NCBI GenBank assembly: GCA_947458575.1
Contig: CANHBE010000033.1
Span: forward strand, 1-14,643
Direction: 5' to 3'
DNA: 14,643 bases
Source: Flavobacteriaceae bacterium
GTDB lineage: Bacteria; Bacteroidota; Bacteroidia; Flavobacteriales; Flavobacteriaceae
Below are positions 7,691-14,643 of this stretch, piece by piece (within the stretch, counting starts at the first letter, position 1; each line of letters starts with the position of its first letter). The position numbers and the translations under genes were made by a program. A model generated the notes under the pieces. It was not told the DNA's origin. It worked only from the letters and a program-made list of their open reading frames with translations, and did not search any database.

Positions 7691-8926
7691 GTGAGCGATT
7701 TAAAAAAAAGGATTTCGAATGCGCTTCTCAAAATTGATTCTGAAGTTGAGGCTAGAACTCATTTGGAACGTTCAGATCTACTTGATGGATTAGGTGGAAT
7801 TTCAATGTATCATTTGAATCGATTCCATTTAACGCGAGATGCAAAACATGAAGAAAAGGCCTTAGGATTACTGGATAGGGTACTTGTAGAAATTGGCCAG
7901 CAACAATTGCCGAGCTTTATTAGTTTAGGAATCCCTACGGCAGCTCCTTGTTGGCTAATTGATCAGTTTATTCAACGTGAATTCCTTGACCTTGAAGAAC
8001 GCACTAATACAAAACCAATTATTGAGTATATTATTGAACAGACACAGAATTATGAATTAGCAAATAACTTTCATGATCTTTTTTATGGGTTTATTGGTAA
8101 AGGAATCTTACTGCTAGAAAATCAGAAAGAAGATAATAAATCATATATCCATACCTTAATTGACATAATCCGTTCCAATAGTATTCGAACTGAAAATGGC
8201 AGTTACTGGAATACACCTAGTACGTTCTTTCCTTCAGATGATTTTCAAAAGACAATCAATTACGGTATACCTCACGGGACGTGCGGTATTATTCTTTTTT
8301 TATTGAAGTGTGCCGATGTTTACCATTTAAATAGTCAGTTACGCGAATTGTTAAGAAGCAGTATAGATTGGCTGATTTATCAATTGGATAAAGAAAATAA
8401 TAACTTAAAATATTCCTATTCACCACTCGAAGCTAGTGCTACAGGAAAATTAGGCTGGTGTTATGGAGATCAAACGTTAGCCTTTACTTTACTCAGATAT
8501 TATGAAACCTATAATTATCCAAGAGCGCTAGCGAAGGCGTGGGAGCTTATAAGGCAATCCTCGATTAAGCCGATAGACCAAACGGGGTTAAAATTTTACT
8601 CGAAATATGGATATTATGATATGAGAGTATGTCATGGCACATCAAGTGTGGCTTATATGTGGAAGAGAATGTTTGATATTACAAGGGATTATAGATTGGA
8701 AGACCTTGCTAATAAATGGGTCACTTTAACTTTGGACAATTTGGATATATTTTTGCCTCAATTAGAAATAATATCTTCTCTTGAGAAGGATAATGAGGCG
8801 ATTGATTTTTCTATGGGATTTATTAATGGCCTCTCCGGTGTGGGCCTTGTTTTAATGTCTTTTGTAGATCCTAAATTATCCGATTGGGATAAGTTGCTTC
8901 TGTTGGATAGGCCGGGTCGTGAATAG
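7691..8926 (+). CDS. lanC: LanC-type lanthionine cyclase
   Basis: A 411-residue zinc enzyme that adds Cys thiols to dehydrated Ser/Thr in the precursor, closing (methyl)lanthionine rings in the cytoplasm. The alpha-toroid family pattern is clear: LLDGLGGISMYHL near the N-terminus, GIPHGTCGI with the probable catalytic His195, and the three zinc ligands Cys257 (LGWCYGD), Cys314 and His315 (VCHGTSS). The C-terminal GFINGLSGVGLVL repeat is also typical. Length is normal for LanC. No in-frame ATG exists before residue 39, where conserved sequence would already be lost; the candidates are GTG at 7652, buried in the hairpin stem, and GTG at 7691, which I prefer. The frame is the same as that of the precursor, separated by its TAA. 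Base composition is very AT-rich (16 G/C of 60 at 8041-8100). Confidence 0.92.
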   Translation: MSDLKKRISNALLKIDSEVEARTHLERSDLLDGLGGISMYHLNRFHLTRDAKHEEKALGLLDRVLVEIGQQQLPSFISLGIPTAAPCWLIDQFIQREFLDLEERTNTKPIIEYIIEQTQNYELANNFHDLFYGFIGKGILLLENQKEDNKSYIHTLIDIIRSNSIRTENGSYWNTPSTFFPSDDFQKTINYGIPHGTCGIILFLLKCADVYHLNSQLRELLRSSIDWLIYQLDKENNNLKYSYSPLEASATGKLGWCYGDQTLAFTLLRYYETYNYPRALAKAWELIRQSSIKPIDQTGLKFYSKYGYYDMRVCHGTSSVAYMWKRMFDITRDYRLEDLANKWVTLTLDNLDIFLPQLEIISSLEKDNEAIDFSMGFINGLSGVGLVLMSFVDPKLSDWDKLLLLDRPGRE

Positions 8927-8970
8927 CTAGCAATTCAATTTTCTTTTGCGAGTAACTAAATAATAAGAAA

Positions 8971-11900
8971 ATGATTAAGGCAGATAAAGTAGTACTTCGA
9001 ACACCTTTTCACCCGTTTAATCCATCGCAGTTAGAAAGTTTGTTTGAGGCGGCATTACAATCCCCGCAATTTCATGAAGCTTTGCTTCTGAGTTCTCCTA
9101 CTTTATATACAGAATTCTGCAAAGACCCTTCTGTCAAAGAAGAAAGTTTGCGATTATCGCTCTATAAATATTTTTTGCGAATGTCATTTCGATGTACCCC
9201 CTTCGGATTATACTCCGGGGTATCGGTAGGTACCATTGACAAAAAAAACAATGTGCAGTTAACTTGTCAAAGCCAGTATCAAAAACATACGCGTTTGGAC
9301 AATCACTTTTTAAATTCGTTTATCCAGCGAATAGTGGAAAAGGAGGAAATTCGTTTATCGGTAGTATGGTTTACGAATAATACAATTTATCAAAATGATG
9401 ACTGCCTGCGTTTTGTAGAATATCGTCTCTCAAACAGTAACAGAACCCATCATCTATCCAAGGTACAAGCTTCTGATTACCTGCTGACAATCCTTGAAAA
9501 TGCAAAATCGGGTATGCTGATCTCGGATATGATCAAGCTTTTAGTTTCAGATGAAGTTTCTCAAGAGGAAGCAGCGTATTTTATAAAAGAAATAATAGAC
9601 AGTAAACTCCTTTTGTCGGAATTAGAGCCAATTATTACGGGTGATGAACCGTACAAAAATTTAAGGAAATTATTGGCCAAGTATCCTGTCGCGGCACCCG
9701 ACTTAGCTTTCTTAGATGAATTGACTTCAATTATTAATTCTATTGATGCTGCCGGTCCGGGAGCAAATTCGTTACTCTATGATTCGGTTTTCAATAAAAT
9801 GAAGGAGTGGGATGAAACTTACGATACGAAACTTGTTTTACAATCTGATTTGACGAAGCCGGTTCACCAGGCTGAGATTTCGGAAGAAGTTTGTGTCGAA
9901 TTGCAGAAGACGATTAATTTTCTGGCAAAGTTAAATTCCCCTTTAACAAACGTTAAACTTAAAGATTTTGTTCAGGAATTCACCAAACGCTATGAATATG
10001 CAGAAGTTCCGCTGATGCATGTGTTGGACAGTGAATCTGGGCTAGGTTACCCGGTAGGTTCTCAGGCTGAATCAGATCAGTCCCCATTGTTGAAAGGATT
10101 GCATTTTAGTAATGCTCCCCAGCTCCAATACACAGAATATAAAATCACTGATTATCATAGAAATTTAATTCAACAATATCAGCGGTGCCTTGAATCGGGG
10201 TCTAAGGAGATTGTGGTGAATGAAAAGATGTTTTCAATAAACACGGAGGTGCTGGACGATAGCTCCTTACCCGATTCATTTTATTCTATGGGTAGTATTT
10301 TAGTGGATCATGATTGTGCGCCTGAATCTGATTTCAAAATAGACTACACAGGAAGCGGTGGCCCATCAGCAGCTGATTTACTCGGCCGTTTCTGTTATTC
10401 CAACGATCAAGTGAAAGAACAGGTCGATCAATTAGTAAAAAAGGAGGTGCAACTTCATCCGGAGAAAATATTTGCGGAAATTGTTCATTTAGCGCAGGCA
10501 CGAATTGGAAACGTATTAGTGCGCCCTTCTTTTCGCGAATATGAAATTCCTATATTGACTGTTGCAGGTGTAGATACGGAACACACCATACCATTGGATG
10601 ATTTGATGGTTTCTGTTGATCAGGGTAAAATAATATTGCGATCAAAAAAGCATAATAAAGAAGTTGTCCCCAGAAATACAAGTGCACATAATTATTCGCT
10701 TGATACGATACCTTATTACCATTTTCTTTCCGATTTACGAAGTCAGGAATCGACAAAACGATTAGCTTGGGATTGGGGAGTTTTTCAGGAATTCAGTTTT
10801 CTGCCTCGCATCCGCTACGGCAAGTGTATTCTAAGCAAAGCTCGGTGGATTTTGCGCGAAGAGGATTTAAAATTATCGCCTAAGCCAACATTTGCTGACT
10901 TTCATTTGGGCTTTCAACAATATAAAAATGCAAATCAGCTACCGGAGTGGCTTGTACTGGCACAAAGTGATAATCAATTGCCTTTGGATGTCAATAATGA
11001 AATGTGTTTGAAAATTCTTTGGCAAGAGTTAAAAAGAGCAAAACGGTTGGAACTGGAAGAATGCCTATTTCATGAGAATAACTTGTTGGTAAAAGGACCC
11101 GAAGGCGGATTTACAAATGAGTTTATTATTCCTTGGACAAAAATGAAAGAGGAGAAGTTGAGTATTTCTCCGATGAAATCAATTCAGAATCAAATATCAA
11201 AGCGATTATTTGCCATAGGTTCTGAATGGTTTTACGTAAAGATATATTGTGGAGTAAAAACTGCTGATAAAATATTAACTGAGATCCTTGCACCTCTACT
11301 TAATAAGTTCGATTCTCAAGGTGAGATTTATCAATGGTTTTTTATCCGGTATGCGGACCCCGATTTTCATTTAAGGATTCGTTTAAAGGGAGATCAGAAA
11401 TTTCAAAACAAAGTAATCGCAGCCTTTTCAGATTCATTAGACGTTTATTTAAAAAGCGGACAAATCTGGAAAGTTCAATGTGATACCTATCAACGCGAAT
11501 TGGAACGTTATGGGGACGAAAATATGGAAAACTCAGAAGCACTTTTCTATTATGACTCTGCGGCTACGTTAAGGATATTGAAACTGCTTGATGGAGATGA
11601 AGGCGATCAACTAAGATGGCAATTCGCCATAAAAGGAGTGAACGATCTATTGTCTGATTTTGGTCTCCCCCTAGAGGAGAAAGTTCGTTTAATGGAACTG
11701 TTGAGTAGTGGATTTAGCAAAGAATTTAATGCGGAAGATAAGCAGGCTCAAAAGCAATTGAGCGATCACTTTAGAAAATACCGAAAAGAAATTGAATTGG
11801 CATTGCAGCCGCAATTGGAAGAAGAGCATGAGTACATCGAGGTATGGGGCATTTTCAAAAGCCGAAGTGAAGATTGGAGTGTTACGATTCAAAAAATCAA

Positions 11901-12102
11901 GAGTTATGCTCAATCGGAAAGAGCTTCTGTTTCATCATTCAATTTGCTCGAAAGTTATATTCACATGTTTTTGAATCGCTTTATGCGATCCAAGCAACGA
12001 GTTCATGAACTAGTTATATACGATTTTCTTTGTCGTTATTATCGTTCGGCTATTGGTCGGAAAAAGAAAACAACGGAGGTTTTAGAATTAGTCCAACAGT
12101 AG
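8971..12102 (+). CDS. lanB: Full-length LanB lanthipeptide dehydratase
   Basis: A 1043-residue enzyme that glutamylates Ser/Thr of the precursor core using glutamyl-tRNA and then eliminates glutamate to leave dehydroalanine or dehydrobutyrine. The N-terminal dehydratase domain starts with the family signature RMSFRCTPFGLYSGV (residues 70-84) and continues through the glutamylation region (RPSFREYEIPI, IPLDDLMVSV, RNTSAHNYS) to about 720. The C-terminal elimination domain (SpaB_C type) covers about 755-1030, with WFFIRYADPDFHLRIRLKG around residues 789-806; Arg793 lies in the conserved FIRY motif. Both halves are in one chain, unlike the split dehydratases known from pinensin-type clusters. 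It starts 44 nt after lanC, on the same strand, and ends 31 nt before the stop of the convergent HlyD gene, with no clear terminator hairpin between them. Confidence 0.95.
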   Translation: MIKADKVVLRTPFHPFNPSQLESLFEAALQSPQFHEALLLSSPTLYTEFCKDPSVKEESLRLSLYKYFLRMSFRCTPFGLYSGVSVGTIDKKNNVQLTCQSQYQKHTRLDNHFLNSFIQRIVEKEEIRLSVVWFTNNTIYQNDDCLRFVEYRLSNSNRTHHLSKVQASDYLLTILENAKSGMLISDMIKLLVSDEVSQEEAAYFIKEIIDSKLLLSELEPIITGDEPYKNLRKLLAKYPVAAPDLAFLDELTSIINSIDAAGPGANSLLYDSVFNKMKEWDETYDTKLVLQSDLTKPVHQAEISEEVCVELQKTINFLAKLNSPLTNVKLKDFVQEFTKRYEYAEVPLMHVLDSESGLGYPVGSQAESDQSPLLKGLHFSNAPQLQYTEYKITDYHRNLIQQYQRCLESGSKEIVVNEKMFSINTEVLDDSSLPDSFYSMGSILVDHDCAPESDFKIDYTGSGGPSAADLLGRFCYSNDQVKEQVDQLVKKEVQLHPEKIFAEIVHLAQARIGNVLVRPSFREYEIPILTVAGVDTEHTIPLDDLMVSVDQGKIILRSKKHNKEVVPRNTSAHNYSLDTIPYYHFLSDLRSQESTKRLAWDWGVFQEFSFLPRIRYGKCILSKARWILREEDLKLSPKPTFADFHLGFQQYKNANQLPEWLVLAQSDNQLPLDVNNEMCLKILWQELKRAKRLELEECLFHENNLLVKGPEGGFTNEFIIPWTKMKEEKLSISPMKSIQNQISKRLFAIGSEWFYVKIYCGVKTADKILTEILAPLLNKFDSQGEIYQWFFIRYADPDFHLRIRLKGDQKFQNKVIAAFSDSLDVYLKSGQIWKVQCDTYQRELERYGDENMENSEALFYYDSAATLRILKLLDGDEGDQLRWQFAIKGVNDLLSDFGLPLEEKVRLMELLSSGFSKEFNAEDKQAQKQLSDHFRKYRKEIELALQPQLEEEHEYIEVWGIFKSRSEDWSVTIQKIKSYAQSERASVSSFNLLESYIHMFLNRFMRSKQRVHELVIYDFLCRYYRSAIGRKKKTTEVLELVQQ

Positions 12103-12133
12103 ATTCCTTTTCACCTATGGTAGTAATTGAAAA

Positions 12134-13396
12134 TCAGCGCGATTTTATCGCACTTCTAAGTTGGTAAAAAAACCGCTCGATCAATCTCAAATCTTCGGTG
12201 ATGATTTCAGTTGTACCTGACATTTGTTGCTTAAAGGCCAGTGTTTTATTGAGATTGGTGCGAAGTTGGTTGGGCAATTCTATTGTTACCCAATATTTAT
12301 CTTCCCCGGGCATGATTGATATCGATGAAATTTTTCCTTTCAGCAAACCAAATTGTTCATAGGGATAGTTATCTAATCGAATATTAACTAGCTGATCTTC
12401 CTTCACCTTTCCTGAACCTTTTATTGGTAACTCGGCTCTCGCTACTATTTGGCCATGTTCTGGAATGATGGAAAACAGTGATTTGTTGGTTTGTGCGAAC
12501 TGCTCATTTTCAAGAAAGCCTAAGTAGGAGAGAACCCCTTCTCCATTGGAAATAAACAGATAGGTTTCTTTATACTTCGTGATTTGCGCTAACAGTTGAT
12601 CAGTGGTTTGTTTTAACGCCAAATCCAATTTCTGTTTTTCTTCTTGATGCTGTAAAGAAAAATCAGAGATTTGTTTGTCTAACAAATTAATTTGAGCTTC
12701 ATTGTTTAAAATGGATGACTCGGTATTTCGGGCAATTCGTTGTTGTTGCAGCCAGTTGGATTTGGCATGGTTAAAGTCAAGGGCAGCGGTTACTTTCTGA
12801 ACAAACAAGATAGAATCGGTATTAAACTTCTCTTGTGCCAACTTTAATTCCTGCGCCACAATTATTTGTTGTTTTTGCAGGGAGGCACCGATTTTTTCGT
12901 ATGTAGCTTTTTGCTTTCGGATTTGTTCGGTTTGCCGAAGGTATGTATTATTTTTGGTTAAGTTATTCAATGCGTTTTGTGCCGTTGTCAACGCGGCAAG
13001 GTGTGGTTGTAAATCTCCCAAAGAGCCGGGCACTTCGGTGGATAAAATTTCTTCGCCTTTTGCTAGTTTTTCCTCAACGAACCGCAATGCGTCCAGTGAG
13101 GTATTGGATTGGATGAAGGCTATTAGGTCGCCTTTCTTTACAACATCATTTTCTTTTTTCTGAAGGATTAAAACTCCACTCGTGCGAGTCACCAGCGTGA
13201 TAGGAGGAGGACTGGTCGTGATGACAACTTTGGCTGTTAAGAGGTCGGGAAATTTGATAAACCACGACAATAAAAAAATGGAAAGAATTACGAAGAAGAT
13301 AACCGTGACACCCCAACGTACAACATTACTGGGTTGGCGTCCAATAATTTCTTGCACTTCCGGTGTGTGTTCATCTTCGTTTTCAACTTCGTTCAT
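12134..13396 (-). CDS. HlyD-family membrane fusion (periplasmic adaptor) protein of the bacteriocin exporter
   Basis: A 420-residue adaptor that should join the C39 ABC exporter to an outer-membrane TolC-like channel. Residues 1-27 are a charged cytoplasmic tail, 28-47 form the single membrane span (WGVTVIFFVILSIFLLSWF), and the rest is periplasmic: a lipoyl-like half (VVITTSPPPITLVTRTSGVL, VKKGDLIAFI), a long coiled coil at about 115-270 with many Q/K/E heptads, the second lipoyl half (SNGEGVLSYLG) and a beta-barrel (VNIRLDNYPYEQFGLLKGKISSIS). It starts at the ATG at 13394-13396. It lies opposite to the rest of the locus, so it needs its own promoter; I see no TAnnTTTG match upstream of it on the minus strand. 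No TolC-like gene is in the window. Confidence 0.92.
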   Translation of the reverse strand: MNEVENEDEHTPEVQEIIGRQPSNVVRWGVTVIFFVILSIFLLSWFIKFPDLLTAKVVITTSPPPITLVTRTSGVLILQKKENDVVKKGDLIAFIQSNTSLDALRFVEEKLAKGEEILSTEVPGSLGDLQPHLAALTTAQNALNNLTKNNTYLRQTEQIRKQKATYEKIGASLQKQQIIVAQELKLAQEKFNTDSILFVQKVTAALDFNHAKSNWLQQQRIARNTESSILNNEAQINLLDKQISDFSLQHQEEKQKLDLALKQTTDQLLAQITKYKETYLFISNGEGVLSYLGFLENEQFAQTNKSLFSIIPEHGQIVARAELPIKGSGKVKEDQLVNIRLDNYPYEQFGLLKGKISSISIMPGEDKYWVTIELPNQLRTNLNKTLAFKQQMSGTTEIITEDLRLIERFFYQLRSAIKSR

Positions 13397-13502
13397 AGAG
13401 AGAATCTTGAGTCGTTAAATTACATCTTATAACCCAATGGATGAATTTATTTTGCTCCTATTTTTTGTGAAGTAGACCTTCTATTTATCTAAAGAATCTT
13501 TA

Positions 13503-13533
13503 TTTGAAAATCGAGCAGGATACTCCATCTTTG
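13503..13533 (+). promoter_or_regulatory. Candidate Bacteroidota promoter for the Rid-family gene
   Basis: TTTG at 13503-13506 and CATCTTTG at 13526-13533 are separated by 19 nt, the spacing expected between -33 and -7 elements in Bacteroidota. The -7 box differs from TAnnTTTG at one position (C for the first T). It would start transcription about 25-30 nt before the ATG at 13567. Confidence 0.4.
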
Positions 13534-13566
13534 AATCATCAGTAATCAGAATTTAAATAAGCATTT

Positions 13567-13956
13567 ATGAGCAAGCGAATCAATTATTCCAGTGGTGCCA
13601 AGTGGGAAGATATTGTAGGGTATTCCCGAGCCGTGCAGGTGGGCAACACCATGGAAGTATCCGGCACGGTGGCTTCGGATGAAAATGGCGTGGTGGGCAA
13701 AGGCGATTTTTACCTGCAAACCAAATATGCGATTCAGAAGATTGAAGCTGCTTTGAAGCGTGGCGGATTTGCACTATCCGATGTAGTGCGCACCCGTATT
13801 TTCGTCACCGACATTTCATTTTGGCAGGAAGTAGGGAAGGCCCATGGAGAATTTTTCAAAGATATCAAGCCCGTTACTTCCATGATTGAGATCAGCGCCC
13901 TGATTGATCCCGATTATCTGGTGGAAATTGAGGTGACTGCTTTGAAGGGGAAATAG
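13567..13956 (+). CDS. Rid (YjgF/YER057c/UK114) family protein lacking the catalytic arginine
   Basis: A 129-residue soluble protein of the trimeric Rid fold. The family features are clear: GYSRAVQVGNTMEVSGTVA at the N-terminus, TKYAIQKIEAALKRGGFALSDVVRTRIFVTDI in the middle (residues 52-83) and the closing motif LVEIEVTA with Glu122. In archetypal RidA, which deaminates reactive 2-aminoacrylate-type imines, an Arg follows the PA of the PARS motif; here the corresponding stretch is PVTSMIEI, with Thr104 at that place. It therefore probably belongs to a Rid subgroup without the archetypal deaminase activity, and I give no function. It is G+C-rich compared with the lanthipeptide genes (36 G/C of 60 at 13621-13680), has its own candidate promoter and seems to be a conserved chromosomal neighbour of valS rather than part of the cluster. 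Confidence 0.9.
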   Translation: MSKRINYSSGAKWEDIVGYSRAVQVGNTMEVSGTVASDENGVVGKGDFYLQTKYAIQKIEAALKRGGFALSDVVRTRIFVTDISFWQEVGKAHGEFFKDIKPVTSMIEISALIDPDYLVEIEVTALKGK

Positions 13957-14040
13957 ACGTAAGACGTAAGTATCAAGACATAAGATATTTCACATCTGAT
14001 GTCTTAAGTCTTACGTCTTACTACTTATGTCTTACATCTA
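13957..14040. repeat. Heptad-periodic inverted repeat between convergent genes (probable bidirectional terminator)
   Basis: The whole gap between the Rid gene and valS is built from a 7-nt unit. On the right it reads GTCTTAA, GTCTTAC, GTCTTAC, a degenerate TACTTAT and GTCTTAC (14001-14035); on the left the complementary units GTAAGAC, GTAAGTA, TCAAGAC, ATAAGAT run in the same 7-nt register (13959-13986). The two sides fold on each other: 13959-13970 pairs perfectly with 14010-14021 and 13974-13981 pairs with 13999-14006 with one mismatch, around a 17-nt loop. It lies between two convergent genes, so termination from both directions is the simplest role. Strand-slippage growth of the unit is a likely origin. 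Confidence 0.7.
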
Positions 14041-14643
14041 TTAAAGATTCCTCAAACTCTCCTCCAGCGATTTAATCTTCGCCTCGGCATCTGCTTTCTT
14101 CTTTCGCTCTAATGCAACAACCTCCGGCTTGGCACTAGCAATGAATTTTTCGTTCAACAGTTTTTTGTCGAGCACCACGATGAATCCTTTTTGATATTCT
14201 ATTTCTTTCAATATGGACTCACGCTCTTTTGCAGCATCGATCTTGCCTTCCATTGGAATATAGAACTCCAACGTACCAACTAAGAAGTTAGAGGCATTCG
14301 CCACTTTGTCATCCACAAAACTCAACTCGCTTAAGTTGGCTAGTTTTTTTATCACTGCGCCAAACGAATCGATCTGCTTCTTGCTGGCTGTGTTGCCGAT
14401 TAACTTCAATGCTTCTTTAGGAGAAATTCCTTTGGCATTGCGTATGTTTCGTACTTGTGCCACTACCTCAAAAGCTACCAAAGCGTCTTTCGTGATAGCC
14501 TCACGAATAGCACCGGGTTTCGGCCACGCCTCCACAATAATGCACTCCTTCTCTTTTCTTTCGTTCAGTTCATGCCAAAGCTCTTCTGTGATGAAGGGCA
14601 TAAATGGATGAAGAATTTTTAACAGACTCTCAAAAAACTGAAC
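14041..14643 (-). CDS. valS: Valyl-tRNA synthetase, C-terminal part (cut by window edge)
   Basis: The last 200 codons of the enzyme that charges tRNA-Val. The visible part begins inside the anticodon-binding domain, with the conserved LKILHPFMPFITEELWHEL, followed by IVEAWPKPG and the VAQVRNIRNAKGISPKEAL segment typical of ValS. The last 65 residues or so (AAKERESILKEIEYQKGFI, then NEKFIASAKPEVVALERKK and a Lys/Glu-rich helix) form the C-terminal coiled-coil arm that binds the tRNA. The reading frame is open to the right edge; the catalytic Rossmann domain with HIGH and KMSKS, and the editing domain, lie outside. It is a housekeeping gene and marks the end of the accessory region. Confidence 0.95.
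   Translation of the reverse strand, partial: VQFFESLLKILHPFMPFITEELWHELNERKEKECIIVEAWPKPGAIREAITKDALVAFEVVAQVRNIRNAKGISPKEALKLIGNTASKKQIDSFGAVIKKLANLSELSFVDDKVANASNFLVGTLEFYIPMEGKIDAAKERESILKEIEYQKGFIVVLDKKLLNEKFIASAKPEVVALERKKKADAEAKIKSLEESLRNL

Noticed and set aside
10550..11974. Small open frames on both strands inside the dehydratase gene
   Set aside because: They are shadows of the long LanB frame with no recognisable domain or start context.

Overview
The window looks like a chromosomal segment of a Bacteroidota bacterium, probably of the Cytophagales type (inference). Evidence for this includes AT-rich genes without clear Shine-Dalgarno sites, several TAnnTTTG-type -7 boxes, an ECF sigma/anti-sigma pair of the form common in that phylum, and a class I lanthipeptide leader ending EMSSLKGG. 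No mobile element, RNA gene or CRISPR array was seen.

Left edge (1-4686): the 5' part of a MoeB/ThiF-type adenylyltransferase gene reads leftward. Facing away from it is an ECF sigma factor overlapped by 4 nt by a one-pass membrane anti-sigma-like protein with a TPR-like outer part. Tail-to-tail with this pair, only 4 nt away, is a long TPR-CHAT protein (caspase-like His/Cys dyad). It has a signal peptide and a C-terminal anchor, so its protease domain is predicted to lie outside the inner membrane, on the same side as the anti-sigma's outer domain.

Centre (4814-13396): a compact lanthipeptide locus. In order: a C39-peptidase ABC exporter, a small winged-helix DNA-binding protein, the 67-residue Cys/Thr-rich precursor, a LanC cyclase and a full-length LanB dehydratase, all on the + strand. 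A HlyD-type adaptor follows on the opposite strand. LanB would dehydrate Ser/Thr in the core, LanC would close thioether rings with up to six Cys, the C39 domain would cut after the double glycine, and ABC plus HlyD (with a TolC-like channel encoded elsewhere) would export the product. A perfect 17-bp hairpin followed by a T-rich run lies directly after the precursor gene and probably sets precursor versus enzyme dosage. No dedicated immunity gene, LanP protease or two-component system is visible.

Right edge (13567-14643): a Rid-family protein that lacks the family's key arginine, a 7-nt-periodic inverted repeat that probably ends transcription from both sides, and the 3' end of valS reading leftward. 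These genes appear richer in G+C than the lanthipeptide genes.

The most interesting points are a precursor-like EMSELRGG motif inside the regulator, the post-precursor hairpin that covers one of two possible lanC starts, the sigma/anti-sigma/CHAT arrangement, and face-to-face promoter boxes between the CHAT and exporter genes.
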